Below are positions 9,410 through 17,206 of a DNA stretch of 32,774 nucleotides, piece after piece. Origin of the DNA: Nonomuraea cypriaca (GTDB lineage: Bacteria; Actinomycetota; Actinomycetes; Streptosporangiales; Streptosporangiaceae); assembly GCF_015645445.1 (NCBI RefSeq), contig NZ_JADOGI010000119.1, positions 1 to 32,774 on the forward strand, given 5' to 3'. The notes below the pieces were generated by a model, which was not told where the DNA came from, made no database searches, and saw only the letters and a program-made list of their open reading frames with translations. The position numbers were made by a program, and so were the translations under genes. The first letter of the stretch is position 1; each line of letters begins with the position of its first letter.

Positions 9410-9733
9410 TCACGCCACCATCGGCAGGCCGCGGTCCAGGCCGGTGATGCGCAGCAGGCGGGACATGAACGGGCGGGGCGCGGTCAGGGCCAGGGTGATG
9501 CCCATCGTCCGGGCGCGGCGCTGGATGCCGACCAGGACGGCCAGCCCGGAGGCATCGCAGAACGACATCTCCGACAGGTCGACGATGAGCAGGCTCGTGC
9601 TGTGGTGCAGCGCGCTCAGCAGTTGCCGGCGAAGCGCTGCGCTGGTGAAGATGTCGATCTCGCCCGACAGGTGAATGATGGTCGGCCTTGATGGGGCGGC
9701 CATGCCGAGCGGGGCGGTGTCGATGACAGTCAA
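9410..9733 (-). CDS. STAS-domain anti-sigma factor antagonist
   Basis: A 107-residue single STAS domain of the SpoIIAA/RsbV type. The core is HLSGEIDIFTSAALRRQLL, LLIVDLSEMSFCDASGLAVL and VGIQRRARTMGITLAL. S62 in DASGL is the usual site phosphorylated by an RsbW-type kinase, which controls release of a sigma factor. I chose the TTG at 9733 because GAGAGGAG lies six bases upstream and the domain begins shortly after; the next ATG (in GMAAP) has no such site. No RsbW kinase or sigma-B-type factor is adjacent, so its partner must be elsewhere. Confidence 0.85.
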   Translation of the reverse strand: MTVIDTAPLGMAAPSRPTIIHLSGEIDIFTSAALRRQLLSALHHSTSLLIVDLSEMSFCDASGLAVLVGIQRRARTMGITLALTAPRPFMSRLLRITGLDRGLPMVA

Positions 9734-9845
9734 GAAAGTCTCCTCTCGGAGCGGAAAAAATGGGATGAGAAAGCCTGCCGGCCGGAGATCGGTCCGCCGC
9801 CAGAACGGGCGGAGCACAAACCGCTCGATCCGGTCGGCAGGCGGG

Positions 9846-10268
9846 TCACGCCGGCGCGGTCGGCCGTCCGATGGAGGACCGCGCCTCGGCGGTGCCCGGC
9901 GGGAAGGTCAGCAAGACGACCGGCTCGCCGGTGGCGAAGATGAGAGTGATCATGCGCGGGTCGGTGTGGCGGAACCAGGCGACCCGGACCAGCCGCCCGC
10001 GTGCCGGGATGCGGCGCGGGATGTTCTGCCAGGTGTGCCGGTGCAGGCCGACGCGGAGCGTGACTCGATCAAGCAGCCGGTCGACGGCGGCGATGAGGCC
10101 GGGCAGCTCGGTGGTCGCGTCGTGGGATCGGGGCCACCAGGTCCCGTCCGCCGCGGCTCGCCGATTGAGGCCTGGGTGGAGGCTGAGCCGTAGCGCGGAA
10201 TCGACCCGGGGGATCGCGGATGAGGCGGAGCTGAGTGGTGCGGGCTGAGAAAGAAGCGTCGGCATCAT
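9846..10268 (-). CDS. DUF5994 family protein
   Basis: A 140-residue soluble protein matching the DUF5994 pattern: LRLSLHPGLNRRAAADGTWW, PRSHDATTELPGLIAAVDRL, then TWQNIPRRIPARGRLVRVAW and VVLLTFPPGTAEA. The function is unknown. In actinomycetes these genes commonly sit near STAS-domain genes, as here, where both are on the minus strand 112 bases apart. The start is the double ATG at 10268/10265. The longer open frame upstream has no family resemblance and a poor start. Confidence 0.75.
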   Translation of the reverse strand: MMPTLLSQPAPLSSASSAIPRVDSALRLSLHPGLNRRAAADGTWWPRSHDATTELPGLIAAVDRLLDRVTLRVGLHRHTWQNIPRRIPARGRLVRVAWFRHTDPRMITLIFATGEPVVLLTFPPGTAEARSSIGRPTAPA

Positions 10269-10558
10269 GGTCGCCAAACCTGTCCAGGCCCTCCGAAGGG
10301 GCCAGTGATGGTTCGCCGTGGGCGACGCCGACCTGAGTGCCAACGCTCGAAAAGTCCTCGGTTCCTTTAACACTACCTCATGACTTCCGAATTCGGTCGC
10401 ACTCACGTTCGGGTGAGCCAGTGGCTGCTTCAGTTGCGATGAGCGGGCCGCCGCGCGGCGCTTGACGGCCCTCGGCTAATTCGGTTGCGGCTGATACGTG
10501 GCCTCTGGCCTGATAGATCACGTTCCGGATGCAGCCAGTCGGGAGGAGGCGATACGAG

Positions 10559-11746
10559 ATGGCGTACAACGAGGTGAGCGGTACCAGGCGACCCATCAGG
10601 ATGTGGGCGGAGCCGGAGACGGTCGATCCACAGGCGATGCGGCAACTCCGCAACGTGGCGAACCTGCCGTGGGTCCACGGTGTCGCCGTCATGCCGGACG
10701 TGCACCACGGCAAGGGCGCGACGGTGGGCTCGGTCATCGCGATGAAGGACGCCGTGTCGCCGGCCGCGGTCGGGGTGGACATCGGGTGCGGGATGACGGC
10801 GGTGAAGACGTCGTACAAGGCGGCGCGGCTCCCCGACAACCTGGCCTACCTGCGCGGAAAGCTGGAGCAGGCCGTGCCCGTGGGGTTCGGGCGCCACGAG
10901 CGGGCGGTGGATCCCGGCAAGGTGCACGGGATGAAGACGGCCGGGTGGGCGGAGTTCTGGACGGGCTTCGACGACCTGGCGTCGGCCGTACGGCCGCGGC
11001 GCGAGCGGGCAGAGGCGCAGATGGGCACACTCGGCGGCGGCAACCACTTCCTGGAGGTGTGCGCGGACGACGAGGGCATCGTCTGGGTCGTGCTGCACTC
11101 GGGGTCGCGCAACATCGGCAAGGAACTGGCCGAGCACCACATCGGGATCGCCCGAGGTCTGTCGCACAACCAGGGGCTGGTGGACCGGGACCTGGCGGTG
11201 TTCCTCGGCAGGACACCGGAGATGGACGCCTACCGGCGCGACCTGTTCTGGGCGCAGGACTACGCGCGACGCAACCGGTCGCTCATGATGGGCCTGGTGT
11301 GCGACGTTCTGCGCCGGCACCTGCCCGACATCACGTTCGAGCAGCCCATCTCCTGCCACCACAACTACGTGGCGGAGGAGCGGTACGACGGGGTGGACGT
11401 GCTGGTCACGAGGAAGGGCGCGATCCGGGCCGGCTCCGGTGAGCTGGGGATCATCCCGGGCTCGATGGCCACCGGCACGTACATCGTCAAGGGGTTGGGC
11501 AACGGCGCGGCGTTCAACTCGGCCTCGCACGGGGCCGGGCGGAAGATGAGCAGGACCAAGGCCAAGAAGACGTTCACGGTCAAGGACCTGGAGGCGCAGA
11601 CGCTGGGCGTGGAGTGCCGCAAGGACTCTGGGGTGATCGACGAGATTCCGGGCGCGTACAAGGATCTGGAGTCCGTGATGGCCGCGCAGACGGATCTGGT
11701 GCAGGTCGTGGCGCGTCTCCGGCAGCTCATCTGCATCAAGGGCTGA
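10559..11746 (+). CDS. rtcB: RtcB-type RNA-splicing ligase
   Basis: A 395-residue RtcB, which joins RNA 2',3'-cyclic phosphate or 3'-phosphate ends to 5'-hydroxyl ends using GTP and manganese, for RNA repair. Expected metal ligands are present: D74 and C77 (GVDIGCGM), N162 and H163 (GGGNHFLE), H180 (LHSGSRN) and the histidines in ISCHHNY. H324 in SASHGAGRKMSR is the expected guanylylated residue. ATG 10559 has GGAGGAGG at 10541-10548, which beats the in-frame ATG 10529. No archease or RtcA/RtcR gene is adjacent. About 290 bases lie between it and the divergent DUF5994 gene; I see no convincing promoter there. Confidence 0.93.
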   Translation: MAYNEVSGTRRPIRMWAEPETVDPQAMRQLRNVANLPWVHGVAVMPDVHHGKGATVGSVIAMKDAVSPAAVGVDIGCGMTAVKTSYKAARLPDNLAYLRGKLEQAVPVGFGRHERAVDPGKVHGMKTAGWAEFWTGFDDLASAVRPRRERAEAQMGTLGGGNHFLEVCADDEGIVWVVLHSGSRNIGKELAEHHIGIARGLSHNQGLVDRDLAVFLGRTPEMDAYRRDLFWAQDYARRNRSLMMGLVCDVLRRHLPDITFEQPISCHHNYVAEERYDGVDVLVTRKGAIRAGSGELGIIPGSMATGTYIVKGLGNGAAFNSASHGAGRKMSRTKAKKTFTVKDLEAQTLGVECRKDSGVIDEIPGAYKDLESVMAAQTDLVQVVARLRQLICIKG

Positions 11747-11763
11747 TCTCCCACAGGTCTCAC

Positions 11764-11817
11764 GACGGGCTCGGCGGGTCGCGGCACGAGCCCGTCGGGC
11801 CCTCTTCGGAAGGGGCC
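11764..11817 (+). terminator. Tandem hairpins after rtcB
   Basis: GACGGGCTCG at 11764-11773 pairs perfectly with CGAGCCCGTC at 11787-11796. A second, imperfect hairpin with a TTCG loop follows (GGCCCTCTTCGGAAGGGGCC, 11798-11817). It lies 17 bases past the rtcB stop. There is no long T-tract, as is common in high-GC actinomycetes. Confidence 0.6.
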
Positions 11818-11886
11818 GGCTCGCAGCGGGCGCCAGGGGATGGTGTGGGCTCCTGGCGGCGCTGCCTCAGGTGGGAGATTCGGCGA

Positions 11887-12528
11887 TTAGGGGCGCCGCC
11901 CGAGGACCTCGGGCACCCGGCTGTGGTGCCGCACCATGGTCGCCAACCCCGCGTCGATGTAGCCGAGGCACTGCAGGATCGCCTCGTGATCGGCGACGAG
12001 GTGGCGATGATGGATCGGTCCGTGATGAGCGATCTTGTTACGGAAGATCCTTAGGTGGTCGACCTGACGGTGCAGGAGTCGGCGGCGGCCGCGGTAGCCG
12101 GGAAAGGCCCGGTACAGGGCGGTGCGCCACAGTCGCTGGTCGTAGCCGTTGCCAGGCCCGAGCAACGAGACGTAGAAGCCGAACGGCAGCTCTTCGCTGA
12201 CCATGTGCGGCGTGGGGGTCAGCCCGATGCGCTGCAACTTCTGCTCGGCCTCGCTGATGCGCTGGCGACCGCCGTAGGCGAGCTGAGCGCGCGGATCGTT
12301 CCACCAGGCGTCCCGCCCCAAGTAGCCGGTGAGCTCGCGCGTCATAACGCTACGCATCGCCACCTCCAGGTACTGCAGGGGTCCGTAGAACGCCTCGCTG
12401 ATCTCCGTATTCCAGCAGTGCAGCCGCAAGGCAGCGACGGCGTCACCGCCGCCGCAGGCCAGCTGGTATTCGGCGAGGCGGAGAGGGGACAGTAGCGTAC
12501 ACAGCCGCCTGGCCTCAGCTTCCTGCAT
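11887..12528 (-). CDS. Abi-like (Abi_2 / HEPN-type) protein
   Basis: A 213-residue protein resembling the Abi_2 (AbiD/AbiF-like) family linked to abortive infection. Support: an early helical region with ISEAFYGPLQYLEVAMRSVM, the central WWNDPRAQLAYG segment, and the C-terminal RIFRNKIAHHGPIHHRHL. The last gives R163-N-K-I-A-H168, the R-x4-H signature of HEPN RNases. ATG 12528 is the first start of the domain. It stands alone; the intergenic region upstream holds an inverted repeat and a 12-bp palindrome. A defence role is inferred from the family and is unproven for this gene. Confidence 0.7.
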   Translation of the reverse strand: MQEAEARRLCTLLSPLRLAEYQLACGGGDAVAALRLHCWNTEISEAFYGPLQYLEVAMRSVMTRELTGYLGRDAWWNDPRAQLAYGGRQRISEAEQKLQRIGLTPTPHMVSEELPFGFYVSLLGPGNGYDQRLWRTALYRAFPGYRGRRRLLHRQVDHLRIFRNKIAHHGPIHHRHLVADHEAILQCLGYIDAGLATMVRHHSRVPEVLGRRP

Positions 12529-12593
12529 CGGGGCCGCCTTCTGGTTTCCCGTAGTTTCCTATCAACACAAAGGGTGGTACCTTCGAGCCATAA

Positions 12594-12640
12594 GCCCCGG
12601 TCCTGCCTCTGCACCGCACGCAACCGGGGCATAGCTATGC
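12594..12640. promoter_or_regulatory. Inverted repeat and 12-bp palindrome upstream of the Abi-like gene
   Basis: GCCCCGGT at 12594-12601 is mirrored by ACCGGGGC at 12623-12630. GCATAGCTATGC at 12629-12640 is a perfect palindrome. Both lie 66-112 bases upstream of the Abi-like gene's start. They could be an operator, or a terminator for the minus-strand remnant upstream. Confidence 0.35.
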
Positions 12641-12662
12641 CTGGATGCGAGGCGGCACTCGT

Positions 12663-12860
12663 TCAGCCCGCAGTGCGCCTGCGCCGACGCAGCTCGCGTG
12701 CGGCCTGAGTGCGTGCGCAGTTCGTCGAGCAGTATTTCACTCCCTGGCTGCGGTGCTGCCCATGCTGACTGCGGCTGCGTTGGTGCACGAACAAGTTGTC
12801 ACAGGTCTCGCTGGCGCACCGCCGTGCGGGCATTTGCTCCAGCATGTGCGCAGCACCTGC
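12663..12860 (-). pseudogene. CGNR-like zinc-finger protein, C-terminal remnant
   Basis: The minus strand ending at the TGA at 12663 encodes MPARRCASETCDNLFVH, then VKYCSTNCARTQAARELRRR. The C-x4-C ... C-x3-C spacing with a basic tail resembles the C-terminal zinc finger of CGNR-type DNA-binding proteins. The normal N-terminal regulatory domain is missing. Upstream, the sequence is replaced near 12860 by the start of an unrelated protein in another frame. It might still be made as a peptide of about 60-75 residues, but it looks like a fragment. Confidence 0.45.
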
Positions 12861-12907
12861 CAGCGGATGGCGGGGTCGGACTCGAGCAGCCAATCGGTCA
12901 TGCTCAT
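12861..12907 (-). pseudogene. N-terminal remnant of a 'SDPAIRWQV' protein
   Basis: From ATG 12907 (or 12901) the minus strand reads MSMTDWLLESDPAIRWQVLR. This is the hallmark beginning of a widespread actinobacterial protein family, often annotated as squalene-cyclase-like. After about 20 residues the resemblance stops and the frame soon closes. The downstream sequence instead encodes the zinc-finger remnant in a different frame, so this is the cut-off first exon-sized piece of a lost gene. Confidence 0.45.
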
Positions 12908-12963
12908 CGCCGCACCTTAAGCCATCTGGACGGCGGGATTCAACGAGCGATCGTGCCTGCTCG

Positions 12964-13821
12964 TTACGGCCGGTGTCCCGTCCATGACGCGGCGGAAGGG
13001 GCCTGGGGAGGGACGCGGCGCAGGGGCAGCGCCCAACCGTGGGGCCGGCGGGCCGCCGGGAGGTGCAGTCGGCCGCGGCTCGCCTGCCAGGAGGCGACCA
13101 TCACGAACGTGACGCTGACCAGCAGTGCCCAGGCCCCGAACTTGGCGGGGTGCACCAACTGCCAGGTCTCCCGCTGGTACGGGTACTGCCAGGCGCCGAG
13201 GTAGGTCGCGATGTTCTCGGCCACCCACAGGAAGAACCCGATGAGGGTGAGCGACAGTGCCAGCGGCATCTGGTACCGGTGCTCGCCCACGGTGAAGTGC
13301 ACCACCGTTCCCCAGGTGACCAGGACGAGCACGAGGGCCAGCGGGATCCGCAGGTCGATCCACCAGTGCTGGCTGACGAAGTTCACGTAGATCGCCAGCG
13401 CCACCAGGGTCACCGGTACCGTTCGGTAGGCCACCAGGCGCAACGAGAGGATCCGCCAGGCCGAACAGACGTAGCTGCCCACCGCCGCGTAGAGGAATCC
13501 GCTGTACAGCGGCACCCCGCCGAACTTGGTGTGGGCATCCTCCGGATAGCTCCACGACCCGAGCCGTACCTTGATCAGCTCAAAGGCCAGCCCGACCAGA
13601 TGGAACCCGGCGATGACGGCTATCTCCTGGTTGCTCTCCCACCGCAGCGCACGGAAGACCACGGTCACCGCCACGGCGAAGATCAGCAGCGCGTCATAGC
13701 GCGGAATCGGCAGTGGCAGCACCGACGAAGCGGCCAGCCCCGCGAACATGGCGACCGCGAACACGCACGACTTCGCCTCGGCCCACGCGAAGCGGAACAT
13801 CTGGGCGACAAAGAACCTCAC
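12964..13821 (-). CDS. DUF817 (YoaT-like) integral membrane protein
   Basis: A 285-residue polytopic membrane protein with about seven to eight hydrophobic segments, for example SCVFAVAMFAGLAASSVLPL, ALLIFAVAVTVVFRALRW and FGAWALLVSVTFVMVASW. Conserved-looking loops are FELIKVRLGSWSYPEDAHTK and AENIATYLGAWQYPYQRETW. This matches DUF817, with Bacillus YoaT as a member; its function is unknown. The start is GTG 13821. ATG 13800 is an alternative. The C-terminal basic, proline-rich tail is cytoplasmic. It is followed by the gene remnants at 12.7-12.9 kb and has no obvious operon partner. Confidence 0.85.
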   Translation of the reverse strand: MRFFVAQMFRFAWAEAKSCVFAVAMFAGLAASSVLPLPIPRYDALLIFAVAVTVVFRALRWESNQEIAVIAGFHLVGLAFELIKVRLGSWSYPEDAHTKFGGVPLYSGFLYAAVGSYVCSAWRILSLRLVAYRTVPVTLVALAIYVNFVSQHWWIDLRIPLALVLVLVTWGTVVHFTVGEHRYQMPLALSLTLIGFFLWVAENIATYLGAWQYPYQRETWQLVHPAKFGAWALLVSVTFVMVASWQASRGRLHLPAARRPHGWALPLRRVPPQAPSAASWTGHRP

Positions 13822-13941
13822 GCCTTATCCGATCGTCCGCACTGCGCCCAGGTTCATCGGCTTTCGGGGAGGTTTGGTGCAGAAATCGGGAGGTCGCGCC
13901 CACGCGGCGTTCGGGACGACACCGCGAAGGCCGTAGGCAAC

Positions 13942-15153
13942 CTAGCCGCCACCGGCACACTCGATCGCCCTGACCGCGGCCGCGACCCCGTCCTCGGCGC
14001 GGACCCGTCGGCCCAGCTCGCGGGCGGCCTCGGCGCGGGCATCGGCCTGCTCGATCGCCTCGGCCAGGCTGTGCGGGGTGAGCTTGGTCAGCGGGGGAGC
14101 CGCGATACCGAGGGCGTGAACACGGCGGGCCCAGAACGGCTGGTCTCCCAGGAACGGCCTGACGACCTGCGCGATGCCCGCTCGCATCGCCGCGGCGACG
14201 GTGCCCACCCCGCCATGGTGCACGGCCAGTGCCGTACGCGGCAGCAGCCACTCGTGCGGGACCGCGTCCATGACCAGCACGTCCTCGCGCAGTTCCGCGT
14301 CTCGCAGCGCGCCCCAGCCGGTGGCGAGCACGCCGCGCCGCCCGGTGAGCCGCAGCGCTTCCAGCACCGTGGCGGTCAGCGTGCCGGCGTCCTTGGTGAC
14401 CACGCTGCCGAAGCCGACATAGATCGGCGGCTCGCCCTCCTCGAGAAACCGGGTGAGCCGCTCCGGCGGCCGCCAACCAGGCTCGGCGGGCAGGGGCAGG
14501 AAGCCCAGCGGCTCCGCGGAAGGTGGCCAGTCGGGCGGGACCGGCAGCAGTCGCGGGCTCCAGGCGTTGAGCACACCGCCCTCGGCGACCCTCTGCGTGA
14601 AGCCGGGCGCCCGGCCGGGCAGGCCCAGGGCCTGCGCACGCCACGTGCGGACCATCCCGCGCCACGGGGCCTCCACGGCTGCCGCCACGTGCCAGCTCAG
14701 CTTGTTGAGCGTGCGCGGTAACCGTACGGGGACGATCGGCAGCGCGAAGTGGGAGGTCGGCTGGTAGAGCGGGACGGTCAGGGCGGCGAGCGAGGCGACC
14801 CCCATCCTGTCGGCCAGATGCGGCGCGCCGAGCGTCTTGGGCGCGTAGACCACGATGTCGGCGGGCCGGTCGCGAAGCGTGGCGAGATCGTCGAGCCAGG
14901 CGCGCATCAGCGGCTTCACCTTGCGGACCGCGGTGATCGCCGCACGGGTTCCCTTGCCCGCCACCTCGTCCTGCACGGCGAACACGCTGTCGTCCAGCGG
15001 GGCGAAGTCCACCTGGTACGGCTCCACGAGCGCCCCGAACCTGCGCGGGGCGGCCAGCGTCGCTTCGTGACCCGCCGCGGTGAGTCCGCGGGCCAGCGCG
15101 ACGAACGGCTGGACGTCACCCCGGCTCCCGGTCGTGACGATGAGCACCTTCAT
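13942..15153 (-). CDS. GT1-family glycosyltransferase (MGT/sterol-glucosyltransferase type)
   Basis: A 403-residue GT-B fold enzyme that transfers sugar from a nucleotide sugar to a small hydrophobic acceptor. The N terminus MKVLIVTTGSRGDVQPFVAL is typical of this group. The C-terminal donor-binding domain has EPPIYVGFGSV, then LAVHHGGVGTVAAAMRAGIA, and PFLGDQPFWARRV. The acceptor is unknown; a macrolide-like drug, an endogenous lipid or a flavonoid are all possible. ATG 15153 overlaps the stop of the MarR-type gene (ATGA), so the two are translated together. The pairing suggests inducible drug inactivation or natural-product tailoring. Confidence 0.9.
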   Translation of the reverse strand: MKVLIVTTGSRGDVQPFVALARGLTAAGHEATLAAPRRFGALVEPYQVDFAPLDDSVFAVQDEVAGKGTRAAITAVRKVKPLMRAWLDDLATLRDRPADIVVYAPKTLGAPHLADRMGVASLAALTVPLYQPTSHFALPIVPVRLPRTLNKLSWHVAAAVEAPWRGMVRTWRAQALGLPGRAPGFTQRVAEGGVLNAWSPRLLPVPPDWPPSAEPLGFLPLPAEPGWRPPERLTRFLEEGEPPIYVGFGSVVTKDAGTLTATVLEALRLTGRRGVLATGWGALRDAELREDVLVMDAVPHEWLLPRTALAVHHGGVGTVAAAMRAGIAQVVRPFLGDQPFWARRVHALGIAAPPLTKLTPHSLAEAIEQADARAEAARELGRRVRAEDGVAAAVRAIECAGGG

Positions 15154-15596
15154 CGTGATTCCTCCCATTCGTCCAGGAGCCGGGGGAACCGCTCTGCCAT
15201 GAACGCGTACATGTCGCGCATGTTCTCCAGGCGCTTGCGCCGGGCCGGATCGTCGCCGACGGCGCGGAGCCCGCGCTCCGCCAGCCGCGTGAACTGCTCG
15301 AACTCCGCCATCTTCGCTCTGAACGCGCGGCCGAAGACGTCCTCTGTGAGCCGGTAGCGGTCCCGGCGGTCGCCCCTGCGGCGGAACCGCTCGGTCAGGC
15401 CGGCGCTCTCCAGCGTGCGCAGCGCCACGCTCATGCTGCTCTTGGCCACCCCGAGCGCGTCGCACAGCTGAGGGGCGTCCGCGCCGTCGGTGTCGGCGGT
15501 CAGCAGCCATCCCATGACCCGGCCCGCCGTCCTGCTCAGTCCCAGCCGCTCATAGAACAGCCCCGCCTCCTCCGCGAAGGCCTCCATCTCATCCAT
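15150..15596 (-). CDS. GbsR/MarR-type transcriptional regulator
   Basis: A 148-residue winged-helix regulator. The DNA-binding part is DAPQLCDALGVAKSSMSVAL, then RTLESAGLTERFRRRGDRRD. The N-terminal helix (FYERLGLSRTAGRVMGWLL) is typical of the GbsR-like MarR subgroup, and the C-terminal helices would dimerise. It is the first gene of the operon with the glycosyltransferase. A perfect 9-bp inverted repeat sits 17-38 bases upstream of its ATG, which is good evidence for autorepression. The ligand is unknown. Confidence 0.9.
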   Translation of the reverse strand: MDEMEAFAEEAGLFYERLGLSRTAGRVMGWLLTADTDGADAPQLCDALGVAKSSMSVALRTLESAGLTERFRRRGDRRDRYRLTEDVFGRAFRAKMAEFEQFTRLAERGLRAVGDDPARRKRLENMRDMYAFMAERFPRLLDEWEESR

Positions 15597-15612
15597 CCTT
15601 CAACTGTACAGC

Positions 15613-15634
15613 TTGTTCGGAACAATCCGAACAA
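15613..15634. promoter_or_regulatory. Probable operator of the MarR-type regulator
   Basis: TTGTTCGGA (15613-15621), spacer ACAA, then TCCGAACAA (15626-15634) form a perfect 9-bp inverted repeat. It is centred about 28 bases upstream of the regulator's ATG, where binding would block the minus-strand promoter. Such nearly symmetrical 20-22-bp sites are typical of MarR-family autoregulation. Confidence 0.7.
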
Positions 15635-15724
15635 ACGGTCGTCTGAGAGTTGCCGTGCGGGAGCCAACAGTCCGTACGAGGACACGCCCGGAAATTTGGG
15701 CGGGAAGTATCAAAGGATGTTCCA

Positions 15725-15754
15725 TTGACACCAACCTTGGGCCGGTGTTCAAAT
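15725..15754 (+). promoter_or_regulatory. Candidate promoter of the sugar ABC/catabolic operon
   Basis: TTGACA at 15725-15730 and TCAAAT at 15749-15754 are separated by 18 bp, giving a reasonable -35 and a moderate -10. The 5' leader to ATG 15824 would be about 60 bases. No clear DeoR operator was recognised around it. Confidence 0.45.
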
Positions 15755-15823
15755 GGCACCACTCGACGGCAGGGCAAGCGGCCGAATGTGACCTCGCTTG
15801 CCACTCTCATCTGGAGCGGCGCG

Positions 15824-17131
15824 ATGAAGATCCAACCCCTCGCAGCCGGAGCGTCCGCGATGCTCCTCGCCGCCGCCCTGACCGCCTGCGGCGGCGATGG
15901 CGATTCCGAGACCTCGGCAGGCGCCGGTACGACGATCACCTACTGGGCCAGCAACCAGGGCGCGAGCCTGCAGAACGACAAGGACATCCTGACCCCCGAG
16001 ATCGCGAAGTTCACCCAGCAGACCGGGATCAAGGTCAAGCTCGAGGTCGTGCCGTGGACCGACCTCACCAACAACACCCTGTCGGCGGCCGTCAGCGGCC
16101 AGGGCCCCGACGTGCTCAACATCGGCAACACCAACGCGGTGACCTTCCAGTCGACCGGAGCGTTCCTGCCCTTCGACGACGCCGCGCTGCAGAAGATCGG
16201 CGGTAGGGACCGCTTCGTCGCGAGCTCCTTCGCCACGGCGGGCAAGGCGGGCGAGCCGCCCACCTCGATCCCGCTCTACAGCCAGGTCTACGCGCTGTAC
16301 TACAACAAGAAGCTGTTCAATGACGCCGGTCTGAAGCCGCCCACGATGTGGGAGGAACTGGTCGCGGCCGCACAGAAGTTGACCGATCCCGCGAAGAAGA
16401 AGTACGGCATCGTCATCCCGGGCGCCACCGTCAACGCCAGCATGCACTTCGCCTACATCTTCAGCGAGCAGAACGGCGGCTCCGCCTTCGACGCCGCGGG
16501 CAAGCCCACGTTCACCACGCCCGGCATGATCGCCGGCGTCAAGCAGTACGTGGACCTGCTGGCGAAACACCACGTCGTCAACCCGAGCGCCGCGCAGTAC
16601 AGCGACTCCGCGCAGGCCGCCGGCGACTTCGCCAGGGGAGACGCCGCGATGTACATGGCGCAGACCTCCGGCATCAACGTGCTGGCGGAGAACGGCATGA
16701 AGCCCGACGAATACGGCATCGTGCCGATCCCGGCTCCGGCCGCAGGCAAGAAGGTCTCCAGCTTCGTCGCCGGGACCAACATCTCGGTGTTCAAGAACAG
16801 CGAGAACGTCGACGCGGCCCTCCAGTTCGTCAAGTTCATGACGAGCGACGAGGAGCAGAAGATCCTCAACAAGGCCTACACCACGCAGCCCGCGGTCCAG
16901 GGCGTGCCCGCGGCCTTCACCGACGACAAGGAGAAGCTCGGCACCTTCACCGAGGTCCTCGCCGGTCAGGCCAAGCCGCTGCCGCTCGTCCCCGGTATCC
17001 AGGCGTTCCAGGCCAACGTCGGCGGCGCGGCCGTCGCGCTGGTCGCCAAGGCCGCGACCGGAGCGCCGGTGGGCGACGCGGAGGTGAGGGCCGCGCTGGA
17101 AGCGGCGCAGCAGAAGATGGGAGCGAGCTGA
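15824..17131 (+). CDS. Sugar ABC transporter substrate-binding lipoprotein
   Basis: A 435-residue extracellular solute-binding protein of the family-1 (MalE-like) type. It has a lipoprotein signal peptide (LLAAALTACGG; lipobox LTAC, Cys22 lipidated). The mature protein starts with a serine/glycine-rich linker and ITYWASNQGA. Typical features are QVYALYYNKKLFNDAGLKPP, TMWEELVAAAQKLTD and the repeated TGI/PGM loops. ATG 15824 has GGAG seven bases upstream. It captures the substrate for the two permeases downstream. The substrate is not readable from sequence; family-1 binding proteins usually take mono- or oligosaccharides or glycosides. Confidence 0.93.
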   Translation: MKIQPLAAGASAMLLAAALTACGGDGDSETSAGAGTTITYWASNQGASLQNDKDILTPEIAKFTQQTGIKVKLEVVPWTDLTNNTLSAAVSGQGPDVLNIGNTNAVTFQSTGAFLPFDDAALQKIGGRDRFVASSFATAGKAGEPPTSIPLYSQVYALYYNKKLFNDAGLKPPTMWEELVAAAQKLTDPAKKKYGIVIPGATVNASMHFAYIFSEQNGGSAFDAAGKPTFTTPGMIAGVKQYVDLLAKHHVVNPSAAQYSDSAQAAGDFARGDAAMYMAQTSGINVLAENGMKPDEYGIVPIPAPAAGKKVSSFVAGTNISVFKNSENVDAALQFVKFMTSDEEQKILNKAYTTQPAVQGVPAAFTDDKEKLGTFTEVLAGQAKPLPLVPGIQAFQANVGGAAVALVAKAATGAPVGDAEVRAALEAAQQKMGAS

Positions 17132-17206
17132 TCATCGTTTCCCCCGACCGACAACCGACCGAACCACGGGTTGCGGCCCAGCGCGCGGCCTCCCGAGGAG
17201 AACGAG

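Noticed and set aside
12541..12660. tRNA-like look of the region with GGCTCGAAGG and a GC-rich inverted repeat
   Set aside because: No cloverleaf, anticodon arm or acceptor stem can be formed; treated as regulatory sequence.
13039..14721. 560-codon plus-strand frame across the DUF817 and glycosyltransferase genes
   Set aside because: It is a GC shadow of two well-supported minus-strand genes, with Arg/Gly/Pro-rich low-complexity composition.
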